Under the pieces are notes generated by a model. It did not search any database. It was not told the DNA's origin and was given only the letters and a program-made list of their open reading frames with translations. Both the position numbers and the translations under genes were made by a program. DNA of 64,000 nucleotides, taken from assembly GCF_013177695.1 (NCBI RefSeq), contig NZ_WOEY01000037.1:1-64000 (forward strand), read 5' to 3'. Origin of the DNA: Paraburkholderia solitsugae. GTDB taxonomy: Bacteria; Pseudomonadota; Gammaproteobacteria; Burkholderiales; Burkholderiaceae. Shown piece after piece: positions 1-9,962 of this stretch; position 1 is the first letter of the stretch; the number at the start of each line of letters is the position of its first letter.

Positions 1-169
1 GAAAGATGCAGGTGCGCCGGACGCAGACGGTCAAAGCACCGGAAAGAGCTGACTTCGGCGCGGGCGTATTTCGGCGCGGGGGATTGCACAGAACCGGGCG
101 TTTGGAACGCGCCAGGGGATTGCGCGGCACACGGGCACCCCGCGGCCGCACGCCGTTACTTACCCTTAC

Positions 170-622
170 TTACCCCTCACGCTCCGACATCGTGTTGATG
201 ATCTTGTCGAGCGCCTGGCCGAACGCGAGCTTTTCCTGCTCGTCGAGGCAGTCGAACAGATCCCCGTTCCACTTACGCGCGATCGGCATTACCTTGCGAT
301 AGAGCGCGCGGCCCTCCGGGGTCAGCGACACCAGCACGACGCGGCCGTCTTCGGCGCTCGGATCTCGCTTCACGAGTCCTTGCTTGATCAACGCCTCGGC
401 CGCACGGCTCGCCTGACTCTTGTCGAGGTTGGCGTGCCGCGCCAGTTCCATGATCGAAAACGGTCCGAACGAGCCCACCGACGCAATCACCCGCGCTTCA
501 GGTAATGTCACGCCCAGTTTGTCCTGATAGCGCTCGCTGATGCCACGCTCGGCGAGTTTGTTCAGCACATGCAGACGATACGTGAGGAACTGTTCGAGTC
601 CGGCTTTGGCGGAGTCCTTCAT
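170..622 (-). CDS. MarR-family transcriptional regulator
   Basis: Winged-helix regulator of 150 residues, the usual MarR length. The middle of the protein carries the MarR DNA-binding fold: a helix-turn-helix around ELARHANLDKSQASRAAEAL followed by the wing region KRDPSAEDGRVVLVSLTPEG. MarR proteins act as dimers, often repressors that release DNA on binding a small phenolic or other ligand; the ligand here is unknown. The ATG at 622 is chosen because a good ribosome-binding site (GGGAAGA) lies just upstream, whereas the frame open further upstream to 673 has none. It lies 63 bp downstream of the glycerate kinase gene on the same strand, so cotranscription is possible. Family assignment is firm; the regulated target is not known. 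Confidence 0.9.
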   Translation of the reverse strand: MKDSAKAGLEQFLTYRLHVLNKLAERGISERYQDKLGVTLPEARVIASVGSFGPFSIMELARHANLDKSQASRAAEALIKQGLVKRDPSAEDGRVVLVSLTPEGRALYRKVMPIARKWNGDLFDCLDEQEKLAFGQALDKIINTMSEREG

Positions 623-685
623 GGTCTTCCCGTGATAAGTGGAGCGGTCGCGGCGCTGTGATTGTTGCCGCAACCGTCCTGCCGG

Positions 686-1831
686 TCAACGCGCGCCGTA
701 TTTCAGGCGCGTCAATTGCTCGGCCTCGTCGGCCAGCAAGCGCGCCGCGTCGCGAATCGCAACCTCGAGGGTGATCGGCCCGGGGGCCGGCGAGAAGCAG
801 CCACTGAAATGTTCGGCGAGACGCGGTAGCGCCGCGGAGTCGACCGCGCCGGAGAGCAGCGTGGCCGGCACGCCCGCTGCCTGCGCATGACGGCAAGCGA
901 TGAACGGCGCCTTGCCGTGCAGTGTTTGCACGTCCGAGCGGCCTTCGCCGGTGATCAGCCAGTTCGCACCTTCAAGCGCCGCGTCCAGCCCGATCTGCCG
1001 CGCGACGGTTTCCGCGCCCGGCTCGAACTGCGCGCCCAGCATGTGCAGCGCAAAGCCGAGACCGCCGGCCGCACCCGCGCCGGGTTGGTCGCGTGCCGTG
1101 CGCCCAAGCGCCGCCTCGAGCAGATCGGCGAAGCGGGCGAGGGCGGCGTCGATCGGGGCAACCTGATCCGGCTTCACGCCCTTTTGCGGTCCGAACACCG
1201 CGGTCGCGCCGTGATCGCCGGTCAGTGGGTTGTCCACGTCCGACATGCCGACGAACTGCGTGTCTGCCAGACGGGCGTCCAGCTGCGACACGTCGACGCG
1301 CGCCACGCGAGCGAGTTGTTCGGGCGTGGCGTCGAGTTCTTTGTCTTCTCCGTCGAAAAGTTTCAGGCCGAGGCCGGCCAGCAGGCCGGCGCCGCCGTCG
1401 TTCGTGCTGCTGCCGCCGAGCGCGACGAAAAAGCGCCGCACGCCCGCGTCGAGCAGGGCGCGAATTGCTTCGCCCATGCCGCGTGTGCTGCGCGCTTCGA
1501 CCGGCACGCCCATGCCGACCGGATCGGTAATGCCGACGATTTCCGCCGTTTCGATGATCGCGCTGCCATCCGCAAGCAGACCGGTGAGTGCCTCGCGTAC
1601 CGGACCGGCCGCGCCGCGCACGCTCAGCGTGCGGCGTTCGCCGCCGCTCGTAAGCATGGCGTCGAGCGTGCCTTCGCCGCCGTCGGCCATCGGGCAGATG
1701 CGCACGCTGGCGTCAGGCCGGGCGCGCTGGATGCCGGATGCAATCGCCTGCGCGACCTGTTCCGCGCTGAGCGAACCTTTGAAGGAATCGGGAGCAATGA
1801 CGACGACAGGCGAGGACGGCAAATTCGGCAT
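686..1831 (-). CDS. glycerate 2-kinase (GarK/GlxK family)
   Basis: Predicted glycerate kinase of 381 residues, matching the family length. It phosphorylates D-glycerate with ATP, feeding glyoxylate or tartronate semialdehyde metabolism into lower glycolysis. Visible family signatures are the N-terminal APDSFKGSLSAEQVAQAI (about residues 13-30), the PMADGGEGT loop (about 47-55) and the glycine-rich ALGGSSTNDGGAGLLAGLG stretch (about 137-155), which forms the active-site region in this family. The start is the first ATG of the frame at 1831; the ribosome-binding site is weak. Its neighbour 63 bp downstream is a MarR regulator; no other glyoxylate-pathway gene is in view, so the physiological pathway is inferred only from the family. 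Whether the product is 2- or 3-phosphoglycerate cannot be read from the sequence; 2-phosphoglycerate is the commoner product in this family. Confidence 0.93.
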   Translation of the reverse strand: MPNLPSSPVVVIAPDSFKGSLSAEQVAQAIASGIQRARPDASVRICPMADGGEGTLDAMLTSGGERRTLSVRGAAGPVREALTGLLADGSAIIETAEIVGITDPVGMGVPVEARSTRGMGEAIRALLDAGVRRFFVALGGSSTNDGGAGLLAGLGLKLFDGEDKELDATPEQLARVARVDVSQLDARLADTQFVGMSDVDNPLTGDHGATAVFGPQKGVKPDQVAPIDAALARFADLLEAALGRTARDQPGAGAAGGLGFALHMLGAQFEPGAETVARQIGLDAALEGANWLITGEGRSDVQTLHGKAPFIACRHAQAAGVPATLLSGAVDSAALPRLAEHFSGCFSPAPGPITLEVAIRDAARLLADEAEQLTRLKYGAR

Positions 1832-2398
1832 GGTGTCTCTGAATGGTTAGGATCGTTGCGAGGGCGGACGATATGAAGAATGCAGGCGCAGCCCCGAGCG
1901 CGTCCGTTAGCTTATCAGCATGGGCGCGCCGACTGAATATGTCGAACGGCATAGCCGGGATTGTCCGCGGCAGCGCGTGCGGGAATCATGAGTGGGAAGG
2001 CGCGCGGCAAGCGCGGCGCCGTCGGCTATGCGGGCCCCTCCGGCGGAAGCGGCGTCGATGAAAGGAATCGTTAGGCTGCAGAAAGCAGTCTGGAAACTGG
2101 CTGGTGACTGGGCGCAAAGCCAGCGCTAAACAGCCACGAAGCAAGCCGCAAACAGGTGAAAAACAGCGCGGAAAGCGGTCCGAACACCGATAAAAACGCG
2201 CGCAATCATCGAATCCCGGCTAAGCGCGCAAATAGTTTGCTAAAATATTCGGCTCTTTGGACCCAACCGTGCTGCCGGCGGCCTGCAAGCCCGCGGCGCA
2301 GGCGCCGAATTGATGTGACGCGCGATGCGAAGCGACATCGAAAAGCGGCACGCAGAAGATAACTGATTCGCTCGAATAATTTTAGGACGATTGAAGCC
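1832..2398. other. intergenic region upstream of tig
   Basis: A 567-bp spacer between the diverging glycerate kinase and trigger factor genes. The part nearest tig is less GC-rich and holds a possible -10 element TAAAAT at 2241-2246, without a convincing -35 box. A usable ribosome-binding site (AGGACG) sits just ahead of the tig ATG. Short open frames here have no recognisable features, and I see no RNA gene. Confidence 0.5.
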
Positions 2399-3745
2399 AT
2401 GGCTAACGTTGTTGAAAACCTCGGCAAGCTCGAACGCCGCGTCACGATTTCCCTGCCGAAGGATGCCGTGCAGAAGGAAGTGGACTCGCGTATCCGCCAA
2501 CTCGCGAAGAATGTGCGCATGCCGGGTTTCCGCCCGGGCAAGGTGCCGCTCAAGATGGTCACCCAACAGTATTCGGGCCAGGTGGAAGCCGAAGTGCTGA
2601 GCGACAAGGTCGGCAAGGAATTCTTCGACATCAGCCGCGCCGAAAACCTGCGCGTTGCCGGTCAGCCGAGCTTCGCGCCGAAGGCCGACGCTGCTGAAGG
2701 CGACTACGCGTTCGACGCGACGTTCGAGGTGTATCCGGAAGTGAAGCTGGGCGACGTCGCCACGGCTGAAATCGAACGCACCACGACCACCATCAGCGAA
2801 GCGGAAATCGACCGCACGCTGGACATCCTGCGCAAGCAGCGCGTGCATTTCCACGCTCGCGGCGAAGCTGGCGAGCATGGCGACGGCGGCGCGGACACGG
2901 CGGCTAAAGACGGCGACCGCGTGACGGTCGACTTCGTCGGCAAGATCGACGGTGAAGTGTTCCAGGGCGGCAGCGCCGAAGACTTCGCATTTGTGCTGGG
3001 CGAAGGCCGCATGCTGCCGGAATTCGAAAAGGCAGCGCTGGGCCTCGCGGTCGGCGCATCGAAGGAATTCGATCTGGCTTTCCCGGCTGACTATCACGGC
3101 AAGGATGTCGCTGGTAAGACCGCGCAATTCACGATCACGATGAAGAAGATCGAATGGCCGCACCTGCCGGAAATCGACGCCGAATTCGCGAAGTCGCTCG
3201 GTATCGAAGACGGCGATCTGGTCAAGATGCGCGCTGAGATCAAAGACAATCTCGAACGCGAAGCGAAGCGTCGCACGCAAGCTATCGTCAAGAACCAGGT
3301 TATGGACGCGCTGCTGAAGATTTCTGAACTCGACGTGCCGAGCGCATTGATCGCACAAGATCAGGAGCGCCTGGTTGGCATGGCCCGTCAGGACCTCGAG
3401 CAACGTGGTGTGCCGAACGCCGCTGACGCACCGATCCCGGCTGAAATGTTCAAGGAACAGGCTGAGCGCCGCGTGAAGCTGGGCCTCGTGCTGGCCGAAC
3501 TGGTCAAGGCTAATGAACTGCAAGCCAAGCCGGAGCAGATTCGTGCCGAAGTCGACGAATTCGCGAAAAGCTACGAAGACCCGAAGGAAGTCGTCCGCTG
3601 GTATTATTCCAATCAGCAGCGTCTTGCCGAAATGGAAGCGTACGTCGTTGAAGCCAACGTCGTGGATTTCGTCCTCAGCAAGGCCAAGGTGACGGACAAG
3701 GAAGTAAGCTTCGAAGAACTGGCAAGCGCAACGGCGCAAGCGTAA
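2399..3745 (+). CDS. tig: trigger factor, ribosome-associated chaperone and peptidyl-prolyl isomerase
   Basis: Trigger factor docks at the ribosomal exit tunnel next to L23 and shelters nascent chains, also isomerising prolyl bonds. The 448-residue protein has the usual three parts: an N-terminal ribosome-binding domain with the signature GFRPGKVP at residues 43-50, a central FKBP-type domain at roughly 170-255 (starting near [15 protein letters not shown]), and a helical C-terminal substrate-binding domain. A small acidic/glycine insert ([10 protein letters not shown], near residue 155) precedes the FKBP domain. It heads the order tig-clpP-clpX-lon, conserved in proteobacteria, which pairs folding with proteolysis. 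A strong terminator follows the stop, so tig is probably its own transcription unit. Confidence 0.98.
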   Translation: MANVVENLGKLERRVTISLPKDAVQKEVDSRIRQLAKNVRMPGFRPGKVPLKMVTQQYSGQVEAEVLSDKVGKEFFDISRAENLRVAGQPSFAPKADAAEGDYAFDATFEVYPEVKLGDVATAEIERTTTTISEAEIDRTLDILRKQRVHFHARGEAGEHGDGGADTAAKDGDRVTVDFVGKIDGEVFQGGSAEDFAFVLGEGRMLPEFEKAALGLAVGASKEFDLAFPADYHGKDVAGKTAQFTITMKKIEWPHLPEIDAEFAKSLGIEDGDLVKMRAEIKDNLEREAKRRTQAIVKNQVMDALLKISELDVPSALIAQDQERLVGMARQDLEQRGVPNAADAPIPAEMFKEQAERRVKLGLVLAELVKANELQAKPEQIRAEVDEFAKSYEDPKEVVRWYYSNQQRLAEMEAYVVEANVVDFVLSKAKVTDKEVSFEELASATAQA

Positions 3746-3756
3746 GCGTCGCTGCA

Positions 3757-3802
3757 ACGGCGTGCCGGCTGTCGGAGCGACGGCCCGCACGCCGTTTTTT
3801 TT
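3757..3802 (+). terminator. rho-independent terminator after tig
   Basis: A nine-base stem, ACGGCGTGC pairing with GCACGCCGT, is followed by a run of eight T residues. It lies 11 bp after the tig stop codon and separates tig from clpP. Confidence 0.85.
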
Positions 3803-3864
3803 GTGCTGTGAAAGTGCGTTGCGTTTTGCACGGCGTTGCACACCGCGTCCGCACGGATCGCGCA

Positions 3865-3892
3865 CTTGAATACGGGTTTGTCGGCCGCACCT
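3865..3892 (+). promoter_or_regulatory. possible heat-shock (sigma-32 type) promoter of clpP
   Basis: CTTGAA at 3865-3870, a 14-bp spacer, then CCGCACCT resembles the sigma-32 consensus (CTTGAAA and CCCCAT-T). The spacing is right but the -10 part is only a partial match. clpP is a classic heat-shock gene, which makes the site plausible. The match was found by eye and is not proof. Confidence 0.35.
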
Positions 3893-3938
3893 GTCTAGCA
3901 TCTAATATTTAGAATATTTCCAGACAAGGATCCATTGC

Positions 3939-4592
3939 ATGACCTTTCGCGCCCAAATGCTGGACACGTTGACCTCCCAGTCGTCCCGGGATCTCGAAGC
4001 GCAGGCGCTCGGACTGGTGCCGATCGTCGTGGAAACGAGTGGCCGGGGTGAGCGCTCGTATGACATCTATTCACGTCTGCTGAAGGAACGCATCGTGTTC
4101 CTGGTTGGCGAAGTGAACGATCAGACGGCCAACCTCGTCGTCGCGCAGATGCTGTTCCTTGAAAGTGAAAACCCGGACAAGGACATCAGTTTCTACATCA
4201 ACAGCCCGGGCGGTTCGGTTTCGGCCGGGATGGCGATCTACGATACGATGCAGTTCATCAAGCCGGACGTCTCGACGCTGTGCATGGGCCTCGCGGCCAG
4301 CATGGGCGCGTTCCTGCTGGCAGCCGGCGCAAAGGGTAAACGCTTTGCGCTGCCGAATTCACGTGTGATGATTCACCAGCCGCTGGGCGGCGCGCGTGGC
4401 CAGGCGTCGGACATCGAAATTCAGGCACGTGAAATTCTGTACCTGAAGGAACGGCTGAATCATCTGCTCGCGCACCACACCGGCCAGCCGGTCGAGCGTA
4501 TCGCGCGCGACACCGACCGGGACAATTTCATGTCCGGCGATGACGCGCAAGCTTACGGTCTGGTCGACCAGGTGGCGCACAAGCGTCCTTGA
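3939..4592 (+). CDS. clpP: ATP-dependent Clp protease proteolytic subunit
   Basis: ClpP is the serine peptidase that forms a 14-subunit chamber and degrades proteins fed to it by ClpX or ClpA. The 217-residue product has the complete catalytic triad: Ser121 in GLAASMGAF, His146 in VMIHQPLGG and Asp195 in RDTDRDNF. About 20 N-terminal residues before the conserved core are a likely propeptide. It sits directly upstream of clpX in the same direction (183 bp apart), and the two products act as one machine. A hairpin without a strong T-run lies between them, so some transcription may end there. Assignment is firm. Confidence 0.98.
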   Translation: MTFRAQMLDTLTSQSSRDLEAQALGLVPIVVETSGRGERSYDIYSRLLKERIVFLVGEVNDQTANLVVAQMLFLESENPDKDISFYINSPGGSVSAGMAIYDTMQFIKPDVSTLCMGLAASMGAFLLAAGAKGKRFALPNSRVMIHQPLGGARGQASDIEIQAREILYLKERLNHLLAHHTGQPVERIARDTDRDNFMSGDDAQAYGLVDQVAHKRP

Positions 4593-4599
4593 ATCGGTG

Positions 4600-4628
4600 C
4601 GGTCTCGTCACAAAACGGGGCGAGACCG
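4600..4628 (+). terminator. hairpin between clpP and clpX, weak terminator or attenuator
   Basis: CGGTCTCG pairs with CGAGACCG across a 13-nt loop, starting 7 bp after the clpP stop. There is no real T-tract after it, so it may only reduce transcription into clpX or protect the clpP mRNA end. Confidence 0.4.
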
Positions 4629-4775
4629 TTAGCGGATCGGTTGTGAAATAATCAAGACTCGTCCGAGCGCCTGCGGCAAACGCCGTTATCCTGGCTCAAG
4701 CCCCGCCGCGCCCAAACCGCGAGGCAGGGGCAAACGGCGTATCATGTAATCGAGTGTCCGGAGGCTCACACATCT

Positions 4776-6047
4776 ATGGCGGACAAGAAAGGTTCTAACA
4801 GCGAAAAGCTGTTGTATTGCTCGTTCTGCGGCAAGAGCCAGCATGAAGTCAAAAAACTGATTGCCGGCCCGTCGGTGTTCATCTGTGATGAATGTATCGA
4901 CCTGTGCAACGAAATCATCCGCGATGAGGCTGCAGGGGCGGGCATCGAGGCGGGCTTGTCCAAGTCCGATTTGCCGAGTCCGCAGGAAATCCGTGAAATC
5001 CTCGACCAGTATGTGATCGGTCAGGAACGCGCGAAGAAGATTCTCGCGGTCGCGGTGTACAACCACTACAAGCGCCTGAAGCATCTCGACAAGAAGGATG
5101 AGATCGAGCTGTCCAAGAGCAACATCCTGCTGATCGGCCCGACCGGTTCCGGCAAGACCTTGCTTGCGCAGACGCTCGCACGCCTTCTGAACGTTCCGTT
5201 CGTCATTGCCGATGCAACGACGCTGACGGAAGCCGGCTACGTCGGCGAAGACGTCGAGAACATCATTCAGAAGCTGCTGCAGAACTGCAATTACGAAGTC
5301 GACAAGGCCCAGCGCGGCATTGTCTACATCGACGAAATCGACAAGATCAGCCGCAAGTCCGACAACCCGTCGATCACCCGCGATGTCTCGGGCGAAGGCG
5401 TGCAGCAGGCCTTGCTGAAGCTGGTTGAGGGCACGATGGCGTCGGTGCCGCCGCAGGGTGGCCGTAAGCATCCGAATCAGGACTTCATCCAGGTCGACAC
5501 CACCAATATTCTGTTCATTTGCGGTGGAGCATTCGACGGCCTCGAGAAGGTCATCGTCGACCGTACGGAGAAGACCGGTATTGGCTTCGGTGCGAGTGTG
5601 AAGAGCAAGCAGGACCGCGACGCCGGCGAAGTGCTGCGCGAAGTGGAGCCGGAAGATCTGATCAAGTTCGGTCTGATTCCTGAGCTGATCGGCCGTCTGC
5701 CGGTGGTGGCTACGCTCGGCAAGCTCGACGAACCGGCGTTGATGAAGATCCTCGTCGAACCGAAGAATGCCTTGGTGAAGCAGTACCACAAGCTGTTCAA
5801 TATGGAACGCGTCGAGCTCGAGATTCGCCCGGCCGCGTTGCAGGCTGTTGCACGTAAAGCGATCCGTCGCAAGACGGGCGCTCGCGGTCTGCGCTCCATC
5901 CTGGAACAGGCGTTGCTTGATGTCATGTACGATTTGCCGCAGATGAAAGGCGTTAGCAAGGTCATCATCGACGACAACGTGATTGACGGCGACGGCAAGC
6001 CGCTGCTGATCTACGAAGACGCGCCCAAAGTGGCGGGTTCGAACTGA
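4776..6047 (+). CDS. clpX: ATP-dependent Clp protease ATP-binding subunit ClpX
   Basis: ClpX is the hexameric AAA+ unfoldase that recognises tagged proteins (ssrA and others) and threads them into ClpP. The 423-residue protein shows, in order, a four-cysteine zinc-binding domain (Cys15, Cys18, Cys37, Cys40), the Walker A motif GPTGSGKT at 121-128, Walker B IVYIDEID with Asp186-Glu187, and the IGF tripeptide at 269-271 that docks into ClpP. The C-terminal AAA+ lid with the sensor arginine region [13 protein letters not shown] is present. All functional motifs are intact. It lies between clpP and lon and ends at a strong terminator. Confidence 0.98.
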   Translation: MADKKGSNSEKLLYCSFCGKSQHEVKKLIAGPSVFICDECIDLCNEIIRDEAAGAGIEAGLSKSDLPSPQEIREILDQYVIGQERAKKILAVAVYNHYKRLKHLDKKDEIELSKSNILLIGPTGSGKTLLAQTLARLLNVPFVIADATTLTEAGYVGEDVENIIQKLLQNCNYEVDKAQRGIVYIDEIDKISRKSDNPSITRDVSGEGVQQALLKLVEGTMASVPPQGGRKHPNQDFIQVDTTNILFICGGAFDGLEKVIVDRTEKTGIGFGASVKSKQDRDAGEVLREVEPEDLIKFGLIPELIGRLPVVATLGKLDEPALMKILVEPKNALVKQYHKLFNMERVELEIRPAALQAVARKAIRRKTGARGLRSILEQALLDVMYDLPQMKGVSKVIIDDNVIDGDGKPLLIYEDAPKVAGSN

Positions 6048-6065
6048 TCGGCTTTCGGGTTCTGC

Positions 6066-6102
6066 AAAAAAAGCCGTTCATGGCGACGTGAACGGCTTTT
6101 TT
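6066..6102 (+). terminator. rho-independent terminator after clpX
   Basis: A near-perfect inverted repeat, AAAGCCGTTCA pairing with TGAACGGCTTT around an 8-nt loop, ends in a T-run. It lies about 20 bp after the clpX stop. Confidence 0.9.
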
Positions 6103-6186
6103 CGTTTATCGTGTGGTCAGGATGGTTGTTTTCACTATGGAGTCACTGAACCTTCGGAGTCACTGAACTTTTCCCACACGCGGAGG

Positions 6187-6215
6187 CTTGCAATCTTTTC
6201 TGCTGGCCTCACCTA
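6187..6215 (+). promoter_or_regulatory. possible heat-shock (sigma-32 type) promoter of lon
   Basis: CTTGCAA at 6187-6193 followed after 14 bp by CTCACCTA resembles sigma-32 -35 and -10 elements. The spacing equals that of the candidate ahead of clpP. lon is sigma-32 dependent in many proteobacteria. The -10 match is imperfect and the call was made by eye. Confidence 0.35.
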
Positions 6216-6249
6216 TCGAACGAACTGATTCCACTCATGGGGAAATGAA

Positions 6250-8679
6250 ATGTCAGGAACCCAACTCCTCCCGCCGGAACGCATTACGCTCCCGCTGCTC
6301 CCGCTGCGTGACGTAGTCGTCTTCCCGCACATGGTGATTCCGCTCTTCGTAGGCCGCCCGAAGTCGATCAAGGCTCTCGAAGCAGCGATGGAAGGCGGCA
6401 AGCACATCATGCTCGTCGCCCAGAAAACGGCTGCGAAAGATGAGCCGACCGAAAAGGACATGTACGAAGTAGGGTGTGTTGCCAACATCCTGCAAATGCT
6501 GAAGCTGCCCGATGGCACCGTTAAGGTGCTCGTCGAAGGCTTGCAGCGCGCGAAAACGCTTTCCATCGAAGAACAGGAAACGCAGTTTTCGTGCGAAGTC
6601 ATGCCGCTCGAACCCGACCACGCCGACAGCGCTGAAACTGAAGCGCTGCGCCGCGCGATCGTGTCGCAGTTCGACCAGTATGTGAAGCTGAACAAGAAGA
6701 TCCCGCCGGAGATCCTGACGTCGCTGTCGGGCATCGACGAGGCTGGCCGTCTGGCCGATACGATCGCGGCGCATCTGCCGCTCAAGCTCGACCAGAAGCA
6801 GCACATCCTCGAAATGTTCCCGGTCATCGAGCGCCTCGAGCATCTGCTCGCGCAACTCGAAGCTGAGATCGACATCCTGCAGGTTGAAAAGCGCATCCGC
6901 GGGCGTGTGAAGCGCCAGATGGAGAAGAGTCAGCGCGAGTACTACCTGAACGAACAGGTCAAGGCGATCCAGAAGGAACTGGGCGAAGGCGAAGAAGGTG
7001 CGGATCTCGAGGAGCTCGAGAAGCGCATCACGGCTGCCCGCATGCCGAAGGAAGCCAAGAAGAAGGCCGACTCCGAGCTGAAGAAGCTCAAGCTGATGTC
7101 GCCGATGTCGGCTGAAGCGACGGTCGTGCGTAACTACATCGATACGCTGATCGGCTTGCCGTGGCGCAAGAAGAGCAAGGTCAACAACGACCTCTCGAAT
7201 GCGGAACGCGTGCTCGACGAAGACCACTTCGGTCTCGAGAAAGTGAAGGAACGTATTCTCGAGTATCTCGCGGTCCAGCAACGTGTCGATAAGGTGAAAG
7301 CGCCGATTCTGTGCCTCGTTGGGCCTCCGGGTGTCGGTAAGACGTCGCTGGGTCAGTCGATCGCTCGCGCTACGAACCGCAAGTTCGTGCGTATGGCGCT
7401 CGGCGGCGTGCGCGACGAAGCCGAGATTCGCGGTCACCGTCGTACGTACATCGGTTCGATGCCCGGCAAGATCCTGCAAAGCCTGACCAAGGTCGGCGTG
7501 CGTAATCCGCTCTTCCTGCTCGACGAAGTCGACAAGATGGGCCAGGATTTCCGCGGCGATCCGTCGTCGGCTCTGCTGGAAGTGCTCGATCCGGAACAGA
7601 ACCATACGTTCGCCGACCACTACGTCGAAGTCGACTTCGATCTGTCGGACGTGATGTTCGTGGCGACCTCGAACTCGCTGAACATCCCGCCGCCGTTGCT
7701 CGACCGGATGGAAGTGATCCGTCTGTCGGGTTACACGGAAGACGAGAAGGTCAGCATCGCGCAGCGTTATCTTTTGCCCAAGCAAAAGAAGAACAACGGC
7801 CTCAAGGAAGGCGAGGTCGATGTGACGGAATCCGCGATTCGCGACATCATTCGTTACTACTCGCGCGAATCGGGCGTGCGTTCGCTTGAGCGTGAGATTT
7901 CGAAGATCTGCCGTAAGGTCGTGAAGATGCTTCTGCTGAAGAAGGCGGAAGGTGCGGTGAAGGTCGACGCGAGCAATATCGACACGTTCCTCGGCGTGCG
8001 CAAGTACGACTTCGGTCTGGCTGCGAAGGAAAATCAGGTTGGCCAGGTCACGGGTCTCGCGTGGACGGAAGTGGGCGGCGATCTGCTGACCATCGAAGCC
8101 GCGGTGATGCCGGGTAAGGGCAATGTGATCCGCACGGGTTCGCTCGGCGACGTGATGAAGGAATCCGTCGAAGCTGCGCGCTCAGTGGTCCGCTCGCGTT
8201 CGCGCCGTCTGGGTATCAAGGACGAAGCGTTCGAGAAGCAGGACATTCACATCCACGTGCCGGAAGGCGCGACGCCGAAGGACGGTCCTTCGGCCGGTAT
8301 CGCCATGACAACCGCGCTAGTGTCGGTGCTGACCGGCATTCCGGTCCGTGCCAATGTCGCGATGACGGGCGAAATCACTTTGCGTGGCGAAGTCCTGCCG
8401 ATCGGTGGCCTGAAGGAAAAACTGCTGGCAGCGCATCGCGGCGGTATCAAGCTGGTGCTGATTCCGGAAGAAAACGTCAAGGACTTGACGGAAATTCCGG
8501 ACAACGTGAAGAACGCGATCGAAATCGTGCCGGTCCGGTGGATCGACAAGGTGCTCGAGTTGGCGCTCGAACGTGTGCCTCAGGCATTGCCGGACGAGGA
8601 GCCGAAGCCGGCGGCTGCGCCTGTCGCAGCGGCTGAACCCGGCAAAGACGCCAGTGCGACGGAAGTTGTGAAGCACTAA
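6250..8679 (+). CDS. lon: ATP-dependent protease Lon
   Basis: Lon (La) is a homohexameric cytoplasmic AAA+ protease that removes misfolded and short-lived regulatory proteins. The 809-residue product has the standard order: N-terminal substrate-binding LON domain (about 10-205), coiled-coil helices (about 210-290), the AAA+ module with Walker A GPPGVGKT at 358-365 and Walker [10 protein letters not shown], then the peptidase domain with the catalytic dyad Ser681 in PKDGPSAG and Lys724 in GGLKEK. The tail is an Ala/Pro-rich extension. It stands alone between two terminators, downstream of clpX and upstream of hupB. A good ribosome-binding site (GGGGAAATGAA region) precedes the ATG. Confidence 0.98.
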   Translation: MSGTQLLPPERITLPLLPLRDVVVFPHMVIPLFVGRPKSIKALEAAMEGGKHIMLVAQKTAAKDEPTEKDMYEVGCVANILQMLKLPDGTVKVLVEGLQRAKTLSIEEQETQFSCEVMPLEPDHADSAETEALRRAIVSQFDQYVKLNKKIPPEILTSLSGIDEAGRLADTIAAHLPLKLDQKQHILEMFPVIERLEHLLAQLEAEIDILQVEKRIRGRVKRQMEKSQREYYLNEQVKAIQKELGEGEEGADLEELEKRITAARMPKEAKKKADSELKKLKLMSPMSAEATVVRNYIDTLIGLPWRKKSKVNNDLSNAERVLDEDHFGLEKVKERILEYLAVQQRVDKVKAPILCLVGPPGVGKTSLGQSIARATNRKFVRMALGGVRDEAEIRGHRRTYIGSMPGKILQSLTKVGVRNPLFLLDEVDKMGQDFRGDPSSALLEVLDPEQNHTFADHYVEVDFDLSDVMFVATSNSLNIPPPLLDRMEVIRLSGYTEDEKVSIAQRYLLPKQKKNNGLKEGEVDVTESAIRDIIRYYSRESGVRSLEREISKICRKVVKMLLLKKAEGAVKVDASNIDTFLGVRKYDFGLAAKENQVGQVTGLAWTEVGGDLLTIEAAVMPGKGNVIRTGSLGDVMKESVEAARSVVRSRSRRLGIKDEAFEKQDIHIHVPEGATPKDGPSAGIAMTTALVSVLTGIPVRANVAMTGEITLRGEVLPIGGLKEKLLAAHRGGIKLVLIPEENVKDLTEIPDNVKNAIEIVPVRWIDKVLELALERVPQALPDEEPKPAAAPVAAAEPGKDASATEVVKH

Positions 8680-8708
8680 GGCAGTCAGCGGCGAAAGCCG
8701 TTTGCTGT

Positions 8709-8742
8709 AAAAAAACCCGCGGCCCCGGTCGCGGGTTTTTTA
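8709..8742 (+). terminator. rho-independent terminator after lon
   Basis: AAAAAACCCGCG pairs with CGCGGGTTTTTT around an 8-nt loop, about 30 bp after the lon stop. The A-rich left arm makes it potentially bidirectional. Confidence 0.9.
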
Positions 8743-8904
8743 TTGGCGGCGAGATGCCGGCAGGCGCGTCTGGAATGCGCGAAATCCCACCTTTTGAGCA
8801 AAGGGCGTGCTCAGTCGCCGACTGGTTGTGCGCGCATCGATTTGCGGCAAGGTTTGATTATAGGAAGCACCCTCCAGAACCGCCGAAATCAGGCTCAACC
8901 CCGC

Positions 8905-8933
8905 TTGACACAAGGGTTTCGGCCAATTCTAAT
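8905..8933 (+). promoter_or_regulatory. sigma-70 promoter of hupB
   Basis: A perfect -35 box TTGACA at 8905-8910, exactly 17 bp of spacer, then TCTAAT at 8928-8933 (five of six consensus bases). This is among the best promoter matches I found in the window, as expected for an abundant nucleoid protein. Predicted transcription start is near 8940. Confidence 0.7.
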
Positions 8934-9021
8934 GAGTCGGCTCGGCGTTGGCCGCCAGCCGCGTGATGTCAGGTGCTACAGAGCGCCGTCACGAGTGCCA
9001 TAAACATTCTCGGGGGTTGGA

Positions 9022-9294
9022 ATGAATAAAACGGAATTGATCGATCACATTGCGCAGCAAGCCGATATTTCGAAGGCTGCGGCAGGCCGCGCACTCGATG
9101 CGGTGATCGGTGGGGTCAAAGGTACGTTGAAGCAAGGCGGGTCGGTGACGCTGGTGGGTTTCGGTACGTTTGCCGTGGGCAAGCGAACCGCGCGCACGGG
9201 CCGCAACCCGCGCACTGGCGCCGCTATCAAGATCAAGGCAGCGAAGGTCCCTAAATTTAGGCCTGGCAAAGCTCTGAAGGATGCGCTAAACTAA
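9022..9294 (+). CDS. hupB: DNA-binding protein HU, beta-type
   Basis: HU is a small basic histone-like protein that binds and bends DNA as a dimer and compacts the nucleoid. The 90-residue sequence is a complete family member, with the conserved turn [10 protein letters not shown] (about 47-56), the DNA-arm segment [14 protein letters not shown] (about 59-72) including the conserved RNP tip, and the C-terminal [12 protein letters not shown]. The RBS is GGGGGTTGG-like ahead of the ATG. Its position just downstream of lon is the classical hupB location. A strong sigma-70 promoter drives it separately from lon. Confidence 0.97.
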   Translation: MNKTELIDHIAQQADISKAAAGRALDAVIGGVKGTLKQGGSVTLVGFGTFAVGKRTARTGRNPRTGAAIKIKAAKVPKFRPGKALKDALN

Positions 9295-9422
9295 TGGGCT
9301 TGAGGAATTGTGGATTCGTTAGAAAGAAGTGCGGCGAATCCTGCGTGACTTGGCGTCGCATCAATTGCGGTACAAGTTGATCGATCAGACAGTAAAAGCA
9401 GAAGCACGTTGAATCGCGAAAC

Positions 9423-9498
9423 GGGTGCTTAGCTCAGTTGGTAGAGCGGCGCCCTTACAAGGCGTAGGTCGGGAGTTCGAGCCTCTCAGCACCCACCA
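9423..9498 (+). tRNA. tRNA-Val (anticodon TAC)
   Basis: A 76-nt complete cloverleaf. The acceptor GGGTGCT pairs with AGCACCC and is followed by an encoded CCA. The D-arm contains AGCTCAGTTGGTAGAGC, the anticodon arm GCCCTTACAAGGC gives anticodon TAC, and the T-arm loop is GTTCGAG. It lies 128 bp after hupB. A strong terminator follows at 9557-9590. In related genomes tRNA-Asp usually follows closely; here the tRNA-Asp is 4.7 kb away (see findings). Confidence 0.96.
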
Positions 9499-9556
9499 TT
9501 TCCGTTTCGTAATTAGCATCCGAGCAGGTCCGAAGAGATCTGCTGCAGTACGCTGA

Positions 9557-9590
9557 AACCCGCGTGGCTATTGGCTCCGCGGGTTTTTTA
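9557..9590 (+). terminator. rho-independent terminator after tRNA-Val
   Basis: CCCGCG pairs with CGCGGG, followed by TTTTTT. It ends the tRNA-Val transcript about 60 nt past the mature 3' end. Confidence 0.85.
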
Positions 9591-9929
9591 TTGGCGCTGA
9601 ATTGATCCAGAAAGTCCGTTGAATGCCGGCCGAATCCGGACTTTTATCGTTGTATCGTTCGTTTGACGAAACTAAAGACGTTGTCGGTAAAGTCAGAGAC
9701 GGCCGGCGATCAACTACTCGCCACAGCCAGTGGGATGCAATGATGCTGTATTGCGACGACCTTCAAGGCGGGGGAACGCGTGACGTGCGCCCCGATTTTA
9801 GAAAGCCTTGTCTATTAAGTTAGCTATCCTCACGTATTGCGTGTTCGGCCTCACGTCGGCCAACAAGTTGACAGTACCGCGGTGAGAGGGACGGTCGTGG
9901 ACGGCAGGAATGGGGGCGCTTGTATAAGT

Positions 9930-9962
9930 GCGCGCGTCCGGGTGTAAGACCCTGACGTGCGC
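9930..9962 (-). terminator. long hairpin past the secreted-protein gene
   Basis: Fourteen-base arms, GCGCGCGTCCGGGT against ACCCTGACGTGCGC, pair with one mismatch and one G-T wobble around a 5-nt loop. It starts 16 bp beyond the stop of the minus-strand gene. There is no T-tract, so it could be a weak terminator or an mRNA-stabilising 3' structure. Confidence 0.45.

Larger units (their letters stand above)
8680..9021. other. lon-hupB intergenic region
   Basis: A 342-bp spacer holding the lon terminator at its left end and a strong hupB promoter near 8905-8933. Between them, at 8745-8900, I see no gene-like frame with support and no RNA structure I recognise. The leader of hupB would be about 80 nt. 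Confidence 0.6.

Noticed and set aside
2240..3901. 553-codon open frame on the minus strand
   Set aside because: Antisense shadow of tig; no ribosome-binding site or family motif.
9623..9823. 66-codon frame after tRNA-Val
   Set aside because: No good start signal and no recognisable features; left as intergenic.
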